Assembly: GCF_037055355.1 (NCBI RefSeq)
Contig: NZ_CP146350.1
Location: forward strand, 5,975,001 to 6,039,000
DNA: 64,000 bases
Reading direction: 5' to 3'
Source of the DNA: Streptomyces sp. DG1A-41
Lineage (GTDB): Bacteria; Actinomycetota; Actinomycetes; Streptomycetales; Streptomycetaceae
How positions within the stretch are numbered: the first letter of the stretch is position 1; each line of letters begins with the position of its first letter. Under the pieces are notes generated by a model. It was given only the letters and a program-made list of their open reading frames with translations. It made no database searches and had not been told where the DNA came from. A program made the translations under genes and the position numbers. This document shows positions 44,959 to 53,647 of the stretch, piece by piece.

Positions 44959-45809
44959 TCAGTTGAGCATCGCCCGGGCCGCGTGAGCCTCCCCCGCATC
45001 CGCTCGGCAGCCCCCTCATCCACCGCCCGCACCACTTCCGCGTAGGCCTCCAGCTCCAGGGCCCCACCCAGAAAATCCCCTCGCCCCACCAGCAGCTGCG
45101 CCCGCTCGTACCGCAACCGAGCCGGATGCGAAGGCAACAGCAACGACAACTCGACCGCCCACAACGCCACATCCGACCGCTCCGGCCGAGCCGCCGCCCA
45201 CGCCCGTACGTTGTTCAGGATCCGCAACACCACATCCAGCGGATCGGCCGGCCGCAACATCGACGGATCGAGCCGCGTTCCCGTCGCCCCGGCGACCAGC
45301 AGCTCGGCGTCCGCCCCCGTCAGCACCCGCCCCCCGTCGAACGGATCGGCGAGCACCTGCCCCTCGTCAGACCCGAACCCGACCACGAAATGCCCCGGCA
45401 GGGCCACCCCGTACACCGGCGCCCCGGCCCGCCGAGCCACCTCCATCCACACCACGGACAGCAGGATCGGCAGCCCACGGCGCCGCACCAGCACCTCGTG
45501 CAGCAGGGAGGACTCCAGGCGCTGGTAGTCGGCCGGGGTGCCGTGAAACCCCAGCCGGTCCCCGAGCAGCTCCCGCGAGGCGGCCGCCCATGCCGGCGGA
45601 CCCCCGGGCCGGTACGGCAGCAGCCCTGCCAGCCGGTCCAGCTCGACCTGCGCGGCGTCCATGCCCGCCTCGTCCAGCCCTCCGTCCGCCTCCGCGCCCA
45701 CCAGCAGGCACAGCGTCGACAGATCGGGCCGCTCGGAACGGGCCTCTTCGGCGAACCGCCGCCGCAGCTCGGCGGAACGCTCCGGGGACGGGGGATACGG
45801 GGAACGCAT
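44959..45809 (-). CDS. SirB1-type transglutaminase-like/TPR protein, frameshifted at the 3' end
   Basis: A protein of about 283 residues with an N-terminal helical part and the SirB1 block (LHEVLVRRRGLPILLSVVWM, YGVALPGHFVVGFG) with Cys absent but His in PGHF, then TPR-like repeats (DVALWAVELSLLLPSHPARL, YERAQLLVGRGDFLGGALEL). The reading frame as given runs on to 44820 with a Ser/Arg-rich tail. If the five Cs at 44991-44995 were six, the protein would end ERMRGEAHAARAMLN at 44959, exactly 284 codons and a normal family end. The start is the ATG at 45809; a GTG at 45830 is less likely. The precise function is unknown. Confidence 0.8.
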
Positions 45810-45839
45810 AGCTGGCTCGTGCCCTCTCACGACGATCGG

Positions 45840-46856
45840 TTACCGGCCGAAGGCGCGGTCATCCGGCTCCCGGTAGTGGTGGTAGGCGTGGTGCACGGCG
45901 AAACCCATCCCGGCGTACAACGCCCGCGCTCCTTCATTCTCGGCCTCGACCTGGAGCCACGCGGCCGAGGCGCCCTCGTCGAGGGCCTGCCGGGCCAGCG
46001 CCGCCATCACGGCCGTGCCCAGCCCCTGCCGCCGCAGATCCGGATCGACCTCGACGGCGGCGAACCCGGCCCACCGCCCGTCGACGACACACCGTCCGAT
46101 GGCGGCCGGAGCCGCTTCCTCCGCCGAACCTGCCACGGTCGCGAACCACACGGATGGCCCGCTCCCCAGCACCCGCAACGCGACCTCGCTCACGCCCTTG
46201 CGCTGGTACCGCGCCAGCCACGCCTCGTCGGCCTCCCGGGACAGCACGACCCCCGACGGCTCGGCGAGGTCGGCGACCGGCGCCAGCGGCCCGACCCACA
46301 GCTCGGCGGTCACCTCCCGCACCCAGCCCCGCTCCTCCAGCTCCGCGCACAGCAGCTCCTGCGTGCCCTCGGCACCGGTCGCGGTCTGGACGTAGGCGGG
46401 CAGGCCGCGCTCGCCGTACCACCGCCGAACGGCGTCAAGGGCCTCGCCCAGGGAGACGCGCGGGTCGCCGAGCGGCAGCACCGAATTCGCCCGCCGCGTG
46501 AACCCGGACGCGGCCCGCAGCTCCCAGTCTCCGAGCCGCTCGCTCTCCACGGGCCGCCAGGCGCGCGCGGCGACCCGGGCCAGCTCCTCGTAGGAGGCGG
46601 CCGGGCCGCGGCGACGCGCCGGCGCGGAGGGTACGACCTTGCCCGCGACCAGGGCGGATTCCGCGATGCGGACGCTCTCGCCATCCTTCCGTGTGATCAG
46701 CAACACACCTTTGTCCCATGATGTGAGAACACCGACCGTGTCGGTGAACTTCTCACCTGAAGCCGCGTGTTCGATCATGCTCCGCACGGAGACCCGTTTG
46801 CCCACGTCAGAAGCGGTGATACGGACCTCGAGTCGCCCGGCGGCAGAGATTTCCAC
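45840..46856 (-). CDS. GNAT-family N-acetyltransferase
   Basis: A two-part protein of about 338 residues. The first 75 residues form a small beta-rich domain (RLEVRITASDVGKRVSVRSM, GVLTSWDKGVLLITRKDGES). The rest is a GNAT enzyme with acetyl-CoA loop RRQGLGTAVMAALARQA and C-terminal NEGARALYAGMGFAVHHAYH. I chose the GTG at 46856, because the ATG at 46886 has the AGGAGG site inside its own coding sequence. The spacing from that site to the GTG is 13 bases, which is long. Substrate unknown. The next gene on the other strand is fdxA. Confidence 0.88.
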   Translation of the reverse strand: MEISAAGRLEVRITASDVGKRVSVRSMIEHAASGEKFTDTVGVLTSWDKGVLLITRKDGESVRIAESALVAGKVVPSAPARRRGPAASYEELARVAARAWRPVESERLGDWELRAASGFTRRANSVLPLGDPRVSLGEALDAVRRWYGERGLPAYVQTATGAEGTQELLCAELEERGWVREVTAELWVGPLAPVADLAEPSGVVLSREADEAWLARYQRKGVSEVALRVLGSGPSVWFATVAGSAEEAAPAAIGRCVVDGRWAGFAAVEVDPDLRRQGLGTAVMAALARQALDEGASAAWLQVEAENEGARALYAGMGFAVHHAYHHYREPDDRAFGR

Positions 46857-46996
46857 AGGTCGGTTCACCCCTCCTGTACGGATCATGCCCAGGAACGGAG
46901 ATACTAGGGGCGGGCATCGACGACGCCGCGCTCCCGCGCGCCAGGCGGCGGAGCCTGAGGAGGCCCGCCAGCGCCCTATCGAGGAGGAACGACAGC

Positions 46997-47314
46997 GTGA
47001 CCTACGTCATCGCGCAGCCTTGTGTCGACGTCAAGGACAAGGCGTGCATCGAGGAGTGCCCGGTCGACTGCATCTACGAGGGCTCCCGGTCCTTGTACAT
47101 CCACCCGGACGAATGCGTCGACTGTGGTGCCTGTGAGCCGGTCTGCCCGGTCGAGGCGATCTTCTACGAGGACGACACTCCGGAGGAGTGGAAGGACTAC
47201 TACAAGGCGAACGTCGAGTTCTTCGACGAGCTCGGCTCGCCCGGCGGTGCCAGCAAGCTGGGGCTGATCGAGCGCGACCACCCCTTCATCGCCGCGCTGC
47301 CGCCGCAGGCCTAG
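46997..47314 (+). CDS. fdxA: 7Fe ferredoxin
   Basis: The 105-residue ferredoxin carries one [3Fe-4S] and one [4Fe-4S] cluster, from the spacing of cysteines in CVDVKDKACIEECPVDC and CVDCGACEPVCPVEAI. The C-terminal half (FYEDDTPEEWKDYYKANVEF) is the usual FdxA extension. The GTG at 46997 is preceded by gaggaggaac. It is a cytosolic low-potential electron carrier, for instance for P450 or oxidoreductases. It precedes dapC, an order common in actinobacteria. Confidence 0.95.
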   Translation: MTYVIAQPCVDVKDKACIEECPVDCIYEGSRSLYIHPDECVDCGACEPVCPVEAIFYEDDTPEEWKDYYKANVEFFDELGSPGGASKLGLIERDHPFIAALPPQA

Positions 47315-47443
47315 TCACCGCAAGCGGCCCGCACATCCGTGCCGCCTCGGTCCCGTACGGCCCGACCACGCCCTGGTCGCCGTACGGGGCCGAGGCGTTT
47401 GCCGCGCGACGGCTCGTACGCACCAGAAAGTGAGCCAGAAACC

Positions 47444-48535
47444 GTGTCCGCAGTCTCCGACCGTCTCCCCACTTTCCCCTGGGACAAGCTGACGCCGTAC
47501 AAGGCCACGGCCGCCGCCCATCCGGACGGCATCGTGGACCTCTCGGTCGGTACCCCGGTCGACCCGGTCCCCGAGCTGATCCAGAAGGCGCTGGTCGCCG
47601 CGGCCGACTCCCCGGGCTACCCGACCGTCTGGGGCACGCCCGAGCTGCGCGACGCGATCACCGGCTGGGTCGAGCGCCGCCTCGGCGCCCGGGACGTCAC
47701 CCACCGCCACGTCCTGCCGATCGTCGGCTCCAAGGAGCTCGTCGCCTGGCTCCCGACCCAGCTGGGCCTCGGCCCCGGCGACCGGGTGGCCTACCCGCGC
47801 CTGGCCTACCCGACGTACGAGGTGGGCGCCCGTCTGGCCCGCGCCGAGTACCAGGTCTACGACGACCCGACGGAGCTGGACCCCGAGGGCCTGAAGCTCC
47901 TGTGGCTGAACTCCCCGTCCAACCCGACGGGCAAGGTCCTGCCGAAGGCGGAGCTCACCCGGATCGTCGCCTGGGCCCGCGAGCACGGCGTCCTGCTCTT
48001 CTCCGACGAGTGCTACCTGGAGCTGGGCTGGGAGACCGACCCGGTCTCGGTGCTGCACCCGGACGTCAACGGCGGCTCGTACGAGGGCATCGTCGCCGTC
48101 CACAGCCTCTCCAAGCGCTCGAACCTGGCCGGCTACCGGGCGGCGTTCCTGGCCGGCGACCCCGCGGTCCTGGCTCCCCTCCTGGAGATCCGCAAGCACG
48201 GCGGCATGATGACGTCGGCACCGACCCAGGCAGCGGTGATCGCGGCCCTCGGCGACGACGACCACGTCCGCGTCCAACGCGAGCGCTACGCCGCCCGCCG
48301 CACGCTCCTGCGCGAGGCCCTCCTCGCCCACGGCTTCCGCATCGACCACAGCGAGGCCAGCCTCTACCTGTGGGCCACCAGGGGCGAATCCTGCTGGGAC
48401 ACGGTGTCCCACCTGGCCGAACGAGGCATCCTGGTGGCCCCCGGCGACTTCTACGGCCCGGCAGGCGCCGAGTACGTCCGAGTGGCCCTGACGGCGACGG
48501 ACGAGCGGGTCGCGGCGGCGGTAGAGCGTCTGTAA
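47444..48535 (+). CDS. dapC: succinyldiaminopimelate aminotransferase
   Basis: This 363-residue fold-type I PLP enzyme transfers the amino group in the succinylase branch of lysine/diaminopimelate synthesis. Visible features are VDLSVGTPVDPVPE, NSPSNPTGKVL, FSDECYLELGW (the Asp that pairs with PLP) and HSLSKRSNLAGYRAAF, with the PLP-binding Lys. The GTG at 47444 (VSAVSDRLPTFPW) gives the usual N-terminus, and a longer frame is low-complexity. dapE lies 2 kb downstream, and fdxA is 129 bases upstream. Confidence 0.94.
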   Translation: MSAVSDRLPTFPWDKLTPYKATAAAHPDGIVDLSVGTPVDPVPELIQKALVAAADSPGYPTVWGTPELRDAITGWVERRLGARDVTHRHVLPIVGSKELVAWLPTQLGLGPGDRVAYPRLAYPTYEVGARLARAEYQVYDDPTELDPEGLKLLWLNSPSNPTGKVLPKAELTRIVAWAREHGVLLFSDECYLELGWETDPVSVLHPDVNGGSYEGIVAVHSLSKRSNLAGYRAAFLAGDPAVLAPLLEIRKHGGMMTSAPTQAAVIAALGDDDHVRVQRERYAARRTLLREALLAHGFRIDHSEASLYLWATRGESCWDTVSHLAERGILVAPGDFYGPAGAEYVRVALTATDERVAAAVERL

Positions 48536-48554
48536 CCTTCTGCGGCAGGCCTGG

Positions 48555-48641
48555 CTGTGGGCAGTCGTTCCGCTGGGGCGATGGGGGTCCCCCTGCTCGA
48601 GCGAAGCCGAGAGCTTGGGGGAGGGTGGGCACAGCCCACAG
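48555..48641. repeat. Streptomyces-type dispersed nested hairpin repeat
   Basis: An 8-bp outer inverted repeat (48555-48562 with 48634-48641) encloses an inner palindromic segment with opposed C-run and G-run blocks (about 48585-48624) around gctcgagcgaagccgagagc. I remember very similar copies in many Streptomyces intergenic regions. It lies between two convergent genes, just upstream of the terminator at 48694-48730. No gene is present. Confidence 0.6.
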
Positions 48642-48693
48642 TGCCGAGCACCGGCCAAGGCACCCCGGCTGCACCGACCCGGACAGAAACAAA

Positions 48694-48730
48694 CCGACGG
48701 GGTCCAGGGAAACTCCCTGGACCCCGTCGG
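48694..48730. terminator. bidirectional terminator between dapC and the secreted protein gene
   Basis: A perfect 17-bp stem (48694-48710 with 48714-48730) and a 3-base loop lie between converging genes. An A-rich run (acagaaacaaa) borders the left arm and acts as a U-tract for the minus-strand gene. Confidence 0.85.
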
Positions 48731-48746
48731 CGGCTAAGACCCGGCG

Positions 48747-49193
48747 TCAGCCAACCGGCAGACCCTTGGCGGGCAGCGAGTCGGCCGACGGCGCCCCGCC
48801 CTTCGGCAGAGAGTCCGTCGGCAGACCACCCTGCGCGGAACCGGCCGCGTCACCGACGAGCTGCCCGGCCGAGCCCGCCGTGTCACCGGCGGCCTTCTGC
48901 GCGACCGGCGTGGTCTTCTTGACCGCCTTGCCGCTGGTCTTGCCCGCGGCCGGCACCGCCTTCTTGACGGTCTTGCTGCCGGTGTCACCCGCGGACTTGG
49001 TGACGTTCTGCGCCGCGCCGTCGACGGTGTTGCCGGCGTTCGCCCCGTCCAGGGCGGTCAGCCCGCCGAGGTTCGGGGTGGCCGGCAGCTCGGGGGCCGC
49101 GCTGGCGGAGCCGGCCGCACCGACCCCGGCAGCCGCTCCCGCAGCGACGATCAACGCGGCACGGGCGATCCGGCGGGTCAGGGGGAGGGACAT
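48747..49193 (-). CDS. small secreted Ala/Gly/Ser-rich protein
   Basis: The 148-residue protein has a clear Sec signal peptide (RRIARAALIVAAGAAAGVG, cleavage likely after SASA). The mature part is low-complexity with alternating Lys-rich and Gly/Ala-rich segments (KSAGDTGSKTVKKAVPAAG, KGGAPSADSLPAKGLPVG). No cysteines or catalytic motifs are visible. The ATG at 49193 follows AAGGAG six bases upstream. It is probably an exported surface or extracellular protein of unknown role. Confidence 0.75.
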   Translation of the reverse strand: MSLPLTRRIARAALIVAAGAAAGVGAAGSASAAPELPATPNLGGLTALDGANAGNTVDGAAQNVTKSAGDTGSKTVKKAVPAAGKTSGKAVKKTTPVAQKAAGDTAGSAGQLVGDAAGSAQGGLPTDSLPKGGAPSADSLPAKGLPVG

Positions 49194-49539
49194 GGTGCTC
49201 CTTCGACGGGAGAGAACGGTGAGGTTGTGAAGTGTCCGGCCGGGTCCGGGAGTTGATCGACTGGCTGTTGATCTCCCCGGCTCGGACGCAGTGACTACCG
49301 CTCGAAGCCCGCGAAGGTTGCGGCGCCGCAACGTAAAGAGTTGGTAATGCGTCGCATTATCGCCTGCGGATAAAAACGGGCAAAGAGGCTCCCACCGGAA
49401 AGCCCGCCGAATCCTTCCAGCCCTTTGTTTCCAAGGGTTCTCACGGTTTCCGGGTCGAGGACGGCAAAACCTGCGCACCCCGTTGCCGCCGCGCCGTCCG
49501 GGTAACCCCCAGGAGTGAAGCCCCGCACCCCTGCGCGAT
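49194..49539. promoter_or_regulatory. promoter/leader region of the secreted protein gene
   Basis: The 346 bases hold no supported gene. They contain a perfect 16-bp palindrome at 49317-49332 (gttgcggc then gccgcaac), a possible operator. Next to it is an AT-richer section at 49333-49390, with a short inverted repeat (taatgcg t cgcatta) that probably lies in the promoter. A structured leader for the minus-strand gene is possible but not shown. Confidence 0.5.
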
Positions 49540-50523
49540 CTAGCGCATGGTCACGATACGGACGGCGTCCGCGTTCCGCTCCGCCCCCGCGGTGCCCTTC
49601 GTCCCGGCGTCCCGCCACTCGCTGGCGGTGTTCCCGGCGACCCACTCCCGCCCCGCGTACGTGACGCGCGCGATATGCAGCTCGGAGGCGTTGGCCACGG
49701 CCCAGTGCGCCAGCTGCCAGCCGCGCTGCTCCACGCTCCGCCCGGCGGCGGAACCCGTGTCGGCGGCCACCGGCAGTGTCACGGTCCGCCCGCCGGACCC
49801 GCCCGTACCGCTCGGGGACGGAGTCGGAGAGGCCGCCGACGAGCTGCCCACCTCCGCACCGGCCGGCGCCAGCACATCGCGCCCGAAGTCCCGCACGAGC
49901 GCGGCACGCACCCCGTCCGGGCCCGTCGCCCGGGTCGCGGCCGGGCGGCCCTCGCAGGTCAGGGTGGCCGCGGAGTGCCCGGTGAGGGCCGCGGCGAGCA
50001 GCGCGGCGTCCGGCTCGTGCTTGGCGTAGGCCTGCGGGAAGCCGCTGCGCTGCACCCGCTGCGCGGCGACCGTGAGCGGCAGCCGTGTGTAGCCGGGCAC
50101 CTTGACCAGGTGGTCGTAGAACTCGCCGGCCGAGTACGCCGGGTCCATGATCTCCTTCGGCGTGCCCCAGCCCTGTGAGGGCCGCTGCTGGAACAGGCCG
50201 AGCGAGTCACGGTCGCCATGGTTGATGTTGCGCAGGCTCGACTCCTGGAGCGCGGTCGCCAGGGCGATGGTCACGGCCCGCTCCGGCAGGCCGCGCCCGT
50301 CGCCCACGGCGGCGATCGTCGCCGCGTTCACCGCCTGCTCGGGTGTGAACTCGTACGACGCCCCGTCGCCCTTGCCGGAGACGACTTTGCAGCCCGGTCC
50401 GCCGGTGCCTCCGGTGACGTACTGCACCACGAGGTAACCGGCGAGCGCGAGCAGGATCACGAACGCGGATCCGCATCGGAAGACGCGGCCGCGACGCTTG
50501 GGAGAAGAGGACGGCTCTGGCAC
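49540..50523 (-). CDS. membrane-anchored lysozyme/transglycosylase-like protein
   Basis: A protein of about 327 residues, starting at GTG 50523 (VPEPSSSPKRRGRVF); a GTG at 50580 is a longer alternative without a binding site. A basic N-terminus and one membrane helix (SAFVILLALAGYLVVQYV) anchor it outside. The extracellular part has an NAATIAAVGDGRGLPERAVT and ALQESSLRNINHGDRDSLGLFQQRPSQGWG segment that resembles a lysozyme-like/transglycosylase-like fold (Glu in QES, then GLFQQ). A Ser/Pro linker and a C-terminal domain of unknown fold follow. Database entries sometimes call such proteins heavy-metal transporters; nothing here supports that. Confidence 0.75.
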   Translation of the reverse strand: MPEPSSSPKRRGRVFRCGSAFVILLALAGYLVVQYVTGGTGGPGCKVVSGKGDGASYEFTPEQAVNAATIAAVGDGRGLPERAVTIALATALQESSLRNINHGDRDSLGLFQQRPSQGWGTPKEIMDPAYSAGEFYDHLVKVPGYTRLPLTVAAQRVQRSGFPQAYAKHEPDAALLAAALTGHSAATLTCEGRPAATRATGPDGVRAALVRDFGRDVLAPAGAEVGSSSAASPTPSPSGTGGSGGRTVTLPVAADTGSAAGRSVEQRGWQLAHWAVANASELHIARVTYAGREWVAGNTASEWRDAGTKGTAGAERNADAVRIVTMR

Positions 50524-50606
50524 GCCGTACAAGGTACTGGAGAGTACGGAGTGCTTGAGCCGGGTGTGGACAGTGTGCACAGCCCTGGCGCGTTAGGGTC
50601 GACGGC

Positions 50607-51686
50607 ATGGCCGACACCTCCCTTGACCTCACGCTGGACGCCGCGGAGCTCACCGCCCGGCTCGTCGACTTCCGCTCCGAGAGCGGCACCGAGAAGCCGC
50701 TGGCGGACGCGATCGAGACCGCGCTGCGCGCGCTGCCGCACCTGATGGTCGAGCGGTTCGGCAACAACGTCGTGGCGCGGACGGACCTGGGCCGTCCGGA
50801 GCGGGTCATCCTGGCCGGTCACATCGACACCGTCCCGATCGCGGACAACGTCCCCTCCCGGCTCGACGAGGACGGCGTCCTGTGGGGCTGCGGCACGTGC
50901 GACATGAAGTCGGGCGTCGCGGTGCAGCTGCGCATCGCGGCCACCGTCCCGGCCCCCAACCGCGACCTGACCTTCGTCTTCTACGACAACGAGGAGGTCG
51001 CCGCGGAGCTGAACGGCCTCAAGCACGTCTCCGAGGCGCACCCCGAGTGGCTCCAGGGCGATTTCGCGGTCCTCCTGGAACCGTCGGACGGCCAGGTCGA
51101 GGGCGGCTGCCAGGGCACGCTGCGAGTGCTGCTGAAGACCAAGGGCGAGCGGGCCCACTCGGCACGCGGGTGGATGGGCTCCAACGCGATCCACGCGGCC
51201 GCCCCGATCCTCACCCGGCTGGCCTCCTACCAGCCGCGCTGGCCGGTGATCGACGGCCTGGAGTACCGTGAGGGCCTGAACGCGGTGGGCGTCACCGGGG
51301 GAGTCGCCGGCAACGTGATCCCCGACGAGTGCGTCGTCACCGTCAACTTCCGCTACGCGCCCGACCGCACGCCCGAGGAGGCCGTGGCCCATGTCCGCGA
51401 GGTCTTCGCGGACTGCGGCGTGGACGAGTTCGAGGTGGTCGACCACAGCTCGGCCGCGATGCCGGGCCTGTCCCACCCGGCGGCGAAGGCCTTCATCGAG
51501 GCGGTGGGAGGCACCCCGATGCCGAAGTACGGCTGGACGGACGTCTCCCGCTTCTCGGCCCTGGGTGTCCCCGCGGTCAACTACGGCCCGGGCAACCCCC
51601 ACTTGGCGCACAAGCGGGACGAGCGCGTGGAGATCGCGAAGATCCTCGCGGGCGAGGAGCGCCTGCGGACCTGGCTGACGGCCTGA
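50607..51686 (+). CDS. dapE: succinyl-diaminopimelate desuccinylase
   Basis: This 359-residue M20 metallopeptidase-fold enzyme releases succinate from N-succinyl-diaminopimelate, giving LL-DAP for lysine and peptidoglycan. Zinc ligands are in AGHIDTVPI, GCGTCDMKSG and the Glu pair of DNEEV, with LLEPSDGQVEGG and a C-terminal His in NPHLAHKRDE. The ATG at 50607 gives the expected N-terminus. It is divergent from the transglycosylase-like gene. Confidence 0.93.
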   Translation: MADTSLDLTLDAAELTARLVDFRSESGTEKPLADAIETALRALPHLMVERFGNNVVARTDLGRPERVILAGHIDTVPIADNVPSRLDEDGVLWGCGTCDMKSGVAVQLRIAATVPAPNRDLTFVFYDNEEVAAELNGLKHVSEAHPEWLQGDFAVLLEPSDGQVEGGCQGTLRVLLKTKGERAHSARGWMGSNAIHAAAPILTRLASYQPRWPVIDGLEYREGLNAVGVTGGVAGNVIPDECVVTVNFRYAPDRTPEEAVAHVREVFADCGVDEFEVVDHSSAAMPGLSHPAAKAFIEAVGGTPMPKYGWTDVSRFSALGVPAVNYGPGNPHLAHKRDERVEIAKILAGEERLRTWLTA

Positions 51687-51804
51687 CCGGCCGGGACGCC
51701 GTTGTGTTTACGGCGCTCCATCGCGGACATGCTCACGTCCCTCGTTCGTAACCCGCGTAGATCTACGCTGAGGCGGAACGACAGGCACGACGGAGGGAGC
51801 GCAC

Positions 51805-52563
51805 ATGGCGACCGGCAACCCCGAGGGGAAGAAGCAGCCGCCGGAGGAACAGCGCCTGGGCCCGGTCCTCCGGCGGCGGGGGCAGGTACAGGCGAGCACG
51901 ACCGACCAGCGGCTGCTGGACGCGGGCGGACCCTCCGACTGGGTCCACACCGACCCCTGGCGCGTGCTGCGCATCCAGTCGGAGTTCATCGAGGGCTTCG
52001 GCACGCTCGCCGAGCTCCCGCCCGCCATCAGCGTGTTCGGCTCGGCCCGGACACCGGTGGACTCACTCGAGTACGACGCGGGCGTCCGGCTGGGCCGGGG
52101 CCTGGTGGACGCGGGCTTCGCGGTCATCACGGGCGGCGGCCCGGGCGCGATGGAGGCGGCCAACAAGGGCGCCTTGGAGGCCAAGGGCATCTCGGTCGGC
52201 CTCGGCATCGAGCTGCCGTTCGAGCAGGGCCTCAACCCGTACGTCGACATCGGCCTCAACTTCCGCTACTTCTTCGTCCGGAAGATGATGTTCGTCAAGT
52301 ACGCCCAGGGCTTCGTCGTCCTGCCCGGTGGCCTCGGCACCCTCGACGAACTCTTCGAGGCCCTCACCCTCGTCCAGACCCAGAAGGTCACCCGCTTCCC
52401 CATCGTCCTCTTCGGCAGCGACTACTGGGGCGGCCTGGTCGACTGGCTCCGCCACACGGTCATCGCCCAGGGCAAGGCCGCGGAGAAGGACCTCCTCCTG
52501 TTCCACGTCACGGACGACGTGGACGAGGCGGTGGCACTGGTGTCGAAGGAAGCGGGCCGGTAG
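51805..52563 (+). CDS. LOG-family phosphoribohydrolase-like protein (TIGR00730)
   Basis: The 252-residue Rossmann-like protein has the LOG signature PGGLGTLDELFEALT and the GGGPGAMEAANKGA nucleotide loop, with the conserved RKMMF segment. LOG enzymes release free cytokinin-type bases from nucleotides. The first 60 residues are a charged extension. Its position next to folP2 matches the actinobacterial order I remember. Starts at the ATG at 51805 after a weak gggag. It converges on folP. Confidence 0.92.
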   Translation: MATGNPEGKKQPPEEQRLGPVLRRRGQVQASTTDQRLLDAGGPSDWVHTDPWRVLRIQSEFIEGFGTLAELPPAISVFGSARTPVDSLEYDAGVRLGRGLVDAGFAVITGGGPGAMEAANKGALEAKGISVGLGIELPFEQGLNPYVDIGLNFRYFFVRKMMFVKYAQGFVVLPGGLGTLDELFEALTLVQTQKVTRFPIVLFGSDYWGGLVDWLRHTVIAQGKAAEKDLLLFHVTDDVDEAVALVSKEAGR

Positions 52564-52615
52564 AGGCGAGCCGGGCTTCCCGGCCGACCGCTTCGGGCGG
52601 CGGATGGGCATAGGT

Positions 52616-52651
52616 CCGGGGGCCAGGGGGCGGAGCCCCCCGGTACCCCGG
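52616..52651. repeat. GC-rich inverted repeat, probable terminator between LOG and folP
   Basis: An inner G5/C5 stem with loop cggag and outer ccgggg/ccccgg arms form a nested hairpin. It directly precedes the folP stop and ends between two converging genes. Such GGGGGCGGAGCCCCC elements recur in Streptomyces intergenic DNA. Confidence 0.65.
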
Positions 52652-53512
52652 CTAGGCCAACCCGCGCCGGGCAACGGCAGGAGCGCGATGCCCCGCAATC
52701 GCCCCCACCATCTCCAACACCTGCCGCGTCTCCGCGACCTCATGGACCCGGTACACCCGCGCCCCCAGCCACGCGGACACCGCAGTCGTGGCCAACGTCC
52801 CCACCACCCGCTCCTTCACGGGCCGATCCAACGTCTCCCCGACGAAGTCCTTGTTGGACAAAGACACCAGCACCGGCCACCCCGTGGCGACCATCTCCCC
52901 CAGCCGCCGGGTCGCCTCCAGACTGTGCCGCGTGTTCTTCCCGAAGTCGTGCCCGGGGTCGATCATGATCGACTCCCTCCGTACGCCCAGTTCCACCGCC
53001 CGCTCGGCCAGCCCGACCGTCACGTCCAGGATGTCGGCCATGACGTCGTCGTACTCCACCCGATGCGGCCGAGTCCGCGGCTGCGCACCGCCCGCGTGCG
53101 TACACACCAACCCCACCCCGTACCGCGCGGCGACCTCGGCCAGCCCCGGATCCACCCCGCCCCACGCATCGTTCAGCAGGTCCGCCCCGGCCTCGCACAC
53201 GGCCGCCCCGACCTCGGCCCGCCAGGTGTCCACGCTGATGACCACGTCCGGGAACCGCTGCCGCACCTCCGCCACGAAGCCGACCGTCCGCCGGGCCTCC
53301 TCCTCGGCCGTGACCTCCTCGCCCGGCCCCGCCTTGACCCCGCCGATGTCGATGATCGCGGCTCCCTCGGCCACCGCCTGCTCCACGCGCGCGAGGGCCG
53401 GCTCGTCGCGGAAGGTCGCGCCCCGGTCGTAGAAGGAGTCCGGGGTCCGGTTCACGATCGCCATGATCACCGGCTCGTGCGGCCCGAATTCCCGCCTGCC
53501 CAGCCTGAGCAT
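52652..53512 (-). CDS. folP: dihydropteroate synthase homologue, FolP2 type
   Basis: The 286-residue TIM barrel starts MLRLGRREFGPHEPVIM. DHPS-like segments are MAIVNRTPDSFYDRG, IIDIGGVKAGPGEEV, SVDTWRAEVG, LLNDAWGG, MIDPGHDFGKNT and SLSNKDFVGE. The MAIVNRTPDSFYDRG and DPGHDFGKNTRHS versions are those of the mycobacterial FolP2 (Rv1207) group, not the classic folate enzyme. Members of that group have been reported to lack normal sulfonamide-sensitive DHPS activity. The neighbours (LOG upstream, DivIVA-like and tagA downstream) also match the Rv1207 region, so I read it as the FolP2 paralogue. Confidence 0.9.
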   Translation of the reverse strand: MLRLGRREFGPHEPVIMAIVNRTPDSFYDRGATFRDEPALARVEQAVAEGAAIIDIGGVKAGPGEEVTAEEEARRTVGFVAEVRQRFPDVVISVDTWRAEVGAAVCEAGADLLNDAWGGVDPGLAEVAARYGVGLVCTHAGGAQPRTRPHRVEYDDVMADILDVTVGLAERAVELGVRRESIMIDPGHDFGKNTRHSLEATRRLGEMVATGWPVLVSLSNKDFVGETLDRPVKERVVGTLATTAVSAWLGARVYRVHEVAETRQVLEMVGAIAGHRAPAVARRGLA

Positions 53513-53647
53513 CCGCTGTGACCTTTCCTGGAACGTCCCCGTCTTCCGCCGCCTGCGACCCTAACTGTCGGACTCGCATGGCACGATCGGAGCCTGACAC
53601 CATCCGTGTCCGAAGACACCGACAGATCCGACCGTGGGGGCTCCGCG

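Noticed and set aside
49540..50523. Annotation as a heavy-metal transporter
   Set aside because: It has only one membrane helix and no metal-binding motif. The lysozyme-like segment fits a wall-related protein better.
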